A stretch of DNA of 64,000 nucleotides from CAZMNY01 sp964567745 (GTDB lineage Bacteria > Planctomycetota > Planctomycetia > Pirellulales > Pirellulaceae): positions 15,938 to 79,937 of the forward strand of contig CAZMNY010000041.1 of the NCBI GenBank assembly GCA_964567745.1. The letters run 5' to 3'. Below are positions 61,384 to 64,000 of this stretch, in pieces. The notes below the pieces were generated by a model that ran no database searches, was not told the origin of the DNA, and saw only the letters and a list, made by a program, of their open reading frames with translations. Both the position numbers and the translations under genes were made by a program. The first letter of the stretch is position 1, and each line of letters starts with the position of its first letter.

Positions 61384-62960
61384 AGCAACACGCCATGAAA
61401 CAAAATGAACTTGATCTACTGCATCGTTATTTGGATGGCGCAGTTACTCCAGAGGAACTCGAATCACTTGAGGGGCTGCTGCGCACTAGCGCTGAAGCTC
61501 GGGCCATGTTGCGATCACTTGCGACGATCGATGCCAAGTGGCAACAACTTGCTACGGACGAAGCAATGGCAATGCCCAGTGACCACCAGGCGGCTCCTCG
61601 ACGTGTTGGGCGTGTGATTCCCACGTGGCTGACCTTGAGCGCGATCGCGGCTTCGCTGATTGTTGGTGCATTTGGCTGGTTCCGTGCTTCGGATGAAGCG
61701 CCGACGGAAACCAAACTCGGCATCGCACGGGTGATTCGCATCGAGGGTGAAGGCAATGTCGGCGAGGACCGTGTTGTCGTGGATGGTGCGGAACTTTTCG
61801 AGGGCGAAGAGCTTTCAGTGCAACAAGGGTTGATCGAACTTGCGTTTCGGGAAACCGGTGTGCATGTCGTCGCGACGGCCCCGCTGCGGATGAAGCTGGA
61901 CAGTAACCAGCACGTTTCGCTTCATGAGGGGCAGGTCAAGCTGGTCGTTCCGCCACAAGGCGTCGGGTTTGTTGTTGACACAGCTCAACGGAAGTTCGTC
62001 GATCTCGGAACAAGTTTTGTTGTTACGGCGAGCCCCAAGGGGGCAGAGGTGCTCGTGCTCGATGGGCAGATTTCGGTTGACGATCACGATGGTACGGCCA
62101 AAGACCTGATGCACGAAGGCGAATTTGCCAAGTTTGATCGAACTGGCAAAGTCGAAAAGCGAACGCCTTCTCGTGTTTCTTTGGCATTGCCCGAGCTTTC
62201 TCTCGAGGTAAACAAGCCAAGTGACAGTTCACTGCGCGGATTCGTTCTTGGTTACGGGAGCTCGATTGCGAAAGATCATCTCGCGAAAGATGTGATTGGA
62301 CGCGAACTGTTGCCGCTCATCCAGTCGAATTTTCGCGATCGCGCTTGCCTGAAAGCATTCAAGCAAGGTGAGGCGCTCAGTTTCCGCGGCATCGCGGGAG
62401 CCTTTCACGAGTTCCCTGATCGGACGGGCCTCGCGCCTTACCATCGGGAAGGCGGCTGGATGGTGTGGTATCACGGTCAAGTGCTTCCGCCACGACCGGG
62501 ACGATATCGATTCTGGGGTTACGCGGACAATCACTTGCTGGTTGCGATTGATGGAAAGCCTGTCTTCGAAGGATCGCGACGTGATTCTTCATTCAGGGAA
62601 CTTGGAATTCCGCGGACTGACAATCCTGCTCTGCCATGTCTGATTGCACGGGCTGGTTTCGCCTGCAGCGAATGGATCGAACTGAGCGGCGACTCCGTAC
62701 AACTTGATCTCCTGTTCGGAGATGTCGGAGGCAATCTTACATCCGGGCTGCTGCTCGTCGAGCGGGAAGGTGACACCTACGAAGAGACATTCTGGGGTCA
62801 GCCAAAGTGGTCGATCTTTCTGACCGAAGTTCCGAGTGCCGAAGAGACTGCGGAGTTCAAACGCTTGGTCAATCATCTGGAACGGAAGACGATGGGTTCG
62901 TTTTCGATTGACGAAGACGCCGTTTGGAAAGTGCAGAATCAGGTCATTAACGACAAGTAA
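61380..62960 (+). CDS. FecR-domain membrane protein with PA14-like region
   Basis: A 526-residue protein. The N-terminus is an anti-sigma-like region (LLHRYLDGAVTPEELESLEGLL), then a membrane helix (LTLSAIAASLIVGAFGW). A FecR domain follows (LSVQQGLIELAFRETGVHVVATAPLRMKLDSNQHVSLHEGQVKL, and FVDLGTSFVV). The C-terminal half has a PA14/LamG-like segment (PPRPGRYRFWGYADNHLLVAIDGKPVF), found in many planctomycete FecR proteins and possibly binding carbohydrate. It probably controls the sigma factor encoded four bases earlier by sequestering it at the membrane. Confidence 0.85.
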   Translation: MKQHAMKQNELDLLHRYLDGAVTPEELESLEGLLRTSAEARAMLRSLATIDAKWQQLATDEAMAMPSDHQAAPRRVGRVIPTWLTLSAIAASLIVGAFGWFRASDEAPTETKLGIARVIRIEGEGNVGEDRVVVDGAELFEGEELSVQQGLIELAFRETGVHVVATAPLRMKLDSNQHVSLHEGQVKLVVPPQGVGFVVDTAQRKFVDLGTSFVVTASPKGAEVLVLDGQISVDDHDGTAKDLMHEGEFAKFDRTGKVEKRTPSRVSLALPELSLEVNKPSDSSLRGFVLGYGSSIAKDHLAKDVIGRELLPLIQSNFRDRACLKAFKQGEALSFRGIAGAFHEFPDRTGLAPYHREGGWMVWYHGQVLPPRPGRYRFWGYADNHLLVAIDGKPVFEGSRRDSSFRELGIPRTDNPALPCLIARAGFACSEWIELSGDSVQLDLLFGDVGGNLTSGLLLVEREGDTYEETFWGQPKWSIFLTEVPSAEETAEFKRLVNHLERKTMGSFSIDEDAVWKVQNQVINDK

Positions 62961-62978
62961 CTCGATGAGAGATTTGCT

Positions 62979-64000
62979 ATGAAAACACAACTCAATCGTC
63001 GTCACTTTCTTCGCGGAACAGGAGCGCTGATCGCGCTGCCCGCGTTGGAATCGATTGGATTTCACCGTTTTGCTTCGGCCGAAGGTAAAACGCCCGCAAG
63101 GCCATCCAAACGCTGCGTCTTTCTCAGCATTGGTTTCGGCGTGACCAAAGAGACTTGGTTTCCTGACCGGGCCCGTACCGGCAGCGACTACGAACTCTCA
63201 GAGGGGCTCTCGCCGCTGGCCCGTCACCAGTCCGACATCACTGTGGTGCAGGGATGTGCGAACCAATACACCAACGAAGCTCACTGGGGAAGCACCTTCT
63301 GGCTCACGGGGGCCAATCGCTATTCCGTCCCCGGCCAGAACATGGCGAACAGCATCTCGGCCGACCAGGTCGTCGCGAGGCATCTGGGGCAGGACACTCG
63401 CTTCTCCTCGATCCAGTTCAACGCCGCCAGTCTCGAGGGACACGGTCCCGGCCTCTCGCTGGCATGGGATCAACGCGGCAAACCGGTCGCAGGCCACGAC
63501 GACCCGGTTCAGGTTTTCCACAAGCTCTTCTCGCCGGATGACATGCCGCTGGAACAACGCCAGGCCGCTATCGCCGAAAACCGCAGCGTCCTAGACGCTG
63601 TCGTCACCCAGGCCAGACGCGTACAACGCGGTCTCACCAAAACCGACACCGACAAGCTCGACGAATACTTCCAGGGCATCCGCGACATCGAGACGCGCCT
63701 CAAAAAGGAAGAAGCCTGGCTCGAGGTCCCCAAGGCCAAGGCTCCCCTCGACGAACCGGAAGCCGGCCTCAAGGGAAAGGCCGAGATCGAGATCATGCAG
63801 GATCTCATCGTTGCCGCGTTGCAAACGGACAGCACCCGCGCGCTGAGCTATCGCATGCCAGGTCAGAGTCTCCTGCAGAGTCTCGATCTCAAACCCAGCG
63901 CCCACAATGTGAGCCATTACTCACCCGGCGAACGCATGGAGGCCTCCAAGATTCGCGACAAGGCCCACAGCGAACTATTGGCCCGCCTGATCGACAAGCT
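62979..64000 (+). CDS. DUF1552 protein, N-terminal part
   Basis: About 340 codons are visible before the window ends. The N-terminus is a twin-arginine signal (RRHFLRGTGALIALPALE), so the protein is exported folded. The rest matches DUF1552 proteins (KRCVFLSIGFGVTKETWFP, LARHQSDITVVQG, and GCANQYTNEAHWGSTFWLTG). DUF1552 proteins occur with DUF1592/PSCyt genes in planctomycetes and verrucomicrobia. Their activity is unknown. It starts 18 bp after the FecR gene on the same strand and is therefore probably in the sigma factor operon. Confidence 0.88.
   Translation, partial: MKTQLNRRHFLRGTGALIALPALESIGFHRFASAEGKTPARPSKRCVFLSIGFGVTKETWFPDRARTGSDYELSEGLSPLARHQSDITVVQGCANQYTNEAHWGSTFWLTGANRYSVPGQNMANSISADQVVARHLGQDTRFSSIQFNAASLEGHGPGLSLAWDQRGKPVAGHDDPVQVFHKLFSPDDMPLEQRQAAIAENRSVLDAVVTQARRVQRGLTKTDTDKLDEYFQGIRDIETRLKKEEAWLEVPKAKAPLDEPEAGLKGKAEIEIMQDLIVAALQTDSTRALSYRMPGQSLLQSLDLKPSAHNVSHYSPGERMEASKIRDKAHSELLARLIDK

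Overview
The window reads as a chromosomal segment of a planctomycete, probably of the Pirellula/Rhodopirellula type. Supporting this are a DUF1501 protein at the left edge and a DUF1552 protein at the right edge, an ECF sigma factor overlapping a FecR-type protein, an SHD1-TPR secreted protein, a MoxR-DUF58-BatA-VWA operon, a tricorn-like peptidase, and loosely packed genes with moderately high GC. The assignment rests on gene content only.

Layout. 1-5.9 kb: end of a DUF1501 gene, an orphan type-ISP-like DNA methyltransferase coupled to an AlkA-type glycosylase, a membrane-anchored alpha/beta hydrolase and an NAD-dependent epimerase. 6-9 kb: a broken secreted-protein gene, then a BlaI repressor with a 16-bp palindromic operator and a BlaR1-like M56 peptidase. 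9-21.4 kb: mostly housekeeping genes: an atypical SDR, a PLP decarboxylase, UvrA with a GH2-like partner, a small membrane protein with a cupin, NAD-dependent DNA ligase, an aminotransferase and a HEAT-repeat protein. 21.5-27.1 kb: MoxR, DUF58, BatA-like and large VWA genes in one operon.

27.3-50.1 kb is the most unusual stretch. A kinase-like protein, a TerY-like VWA protein and a PP2C-like phosphatase form a split TerY-P-type triad, separated by DinB, CxxCH and tricorn genes. Next come five same-strand genes: a zinc-ribbon/membrane/Ig-like protein, a SrfC-like GTPase, a SrfB-like Hsp70/actin-fold ATPase, a protein with a GrpE-like C-terminus, and a zinc-ribbon/PQQ-propeller protein. Two nearly identical 109-bp MITE-like elements in opposite orientation bracket this cluster, and a second type of MITE abuts the right one and supplies the last gene's stop codon. 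My hypothesis is a phospho-regulated, chaperone-like NTPase system of unknown output.

50.6-53.2 kb holds an SHD1-TPR gene, a terminator and tRNA-Arg(CCT). 53.4-60.2 kb is an integrative element carrying a large serine recombinase, DUF2924, a 44-codon ORF, a primase-polymerase/SF3 helicase, an HTH protein and a coiled-coil regulator. It has an iteron-like repeat cluster and no phage structural genes. A serA-like gene remnant lies at its right edge. 60.8-64 kb is an ECF sigma/FecR pair followed by a DUF1552 gene that runs off the window.
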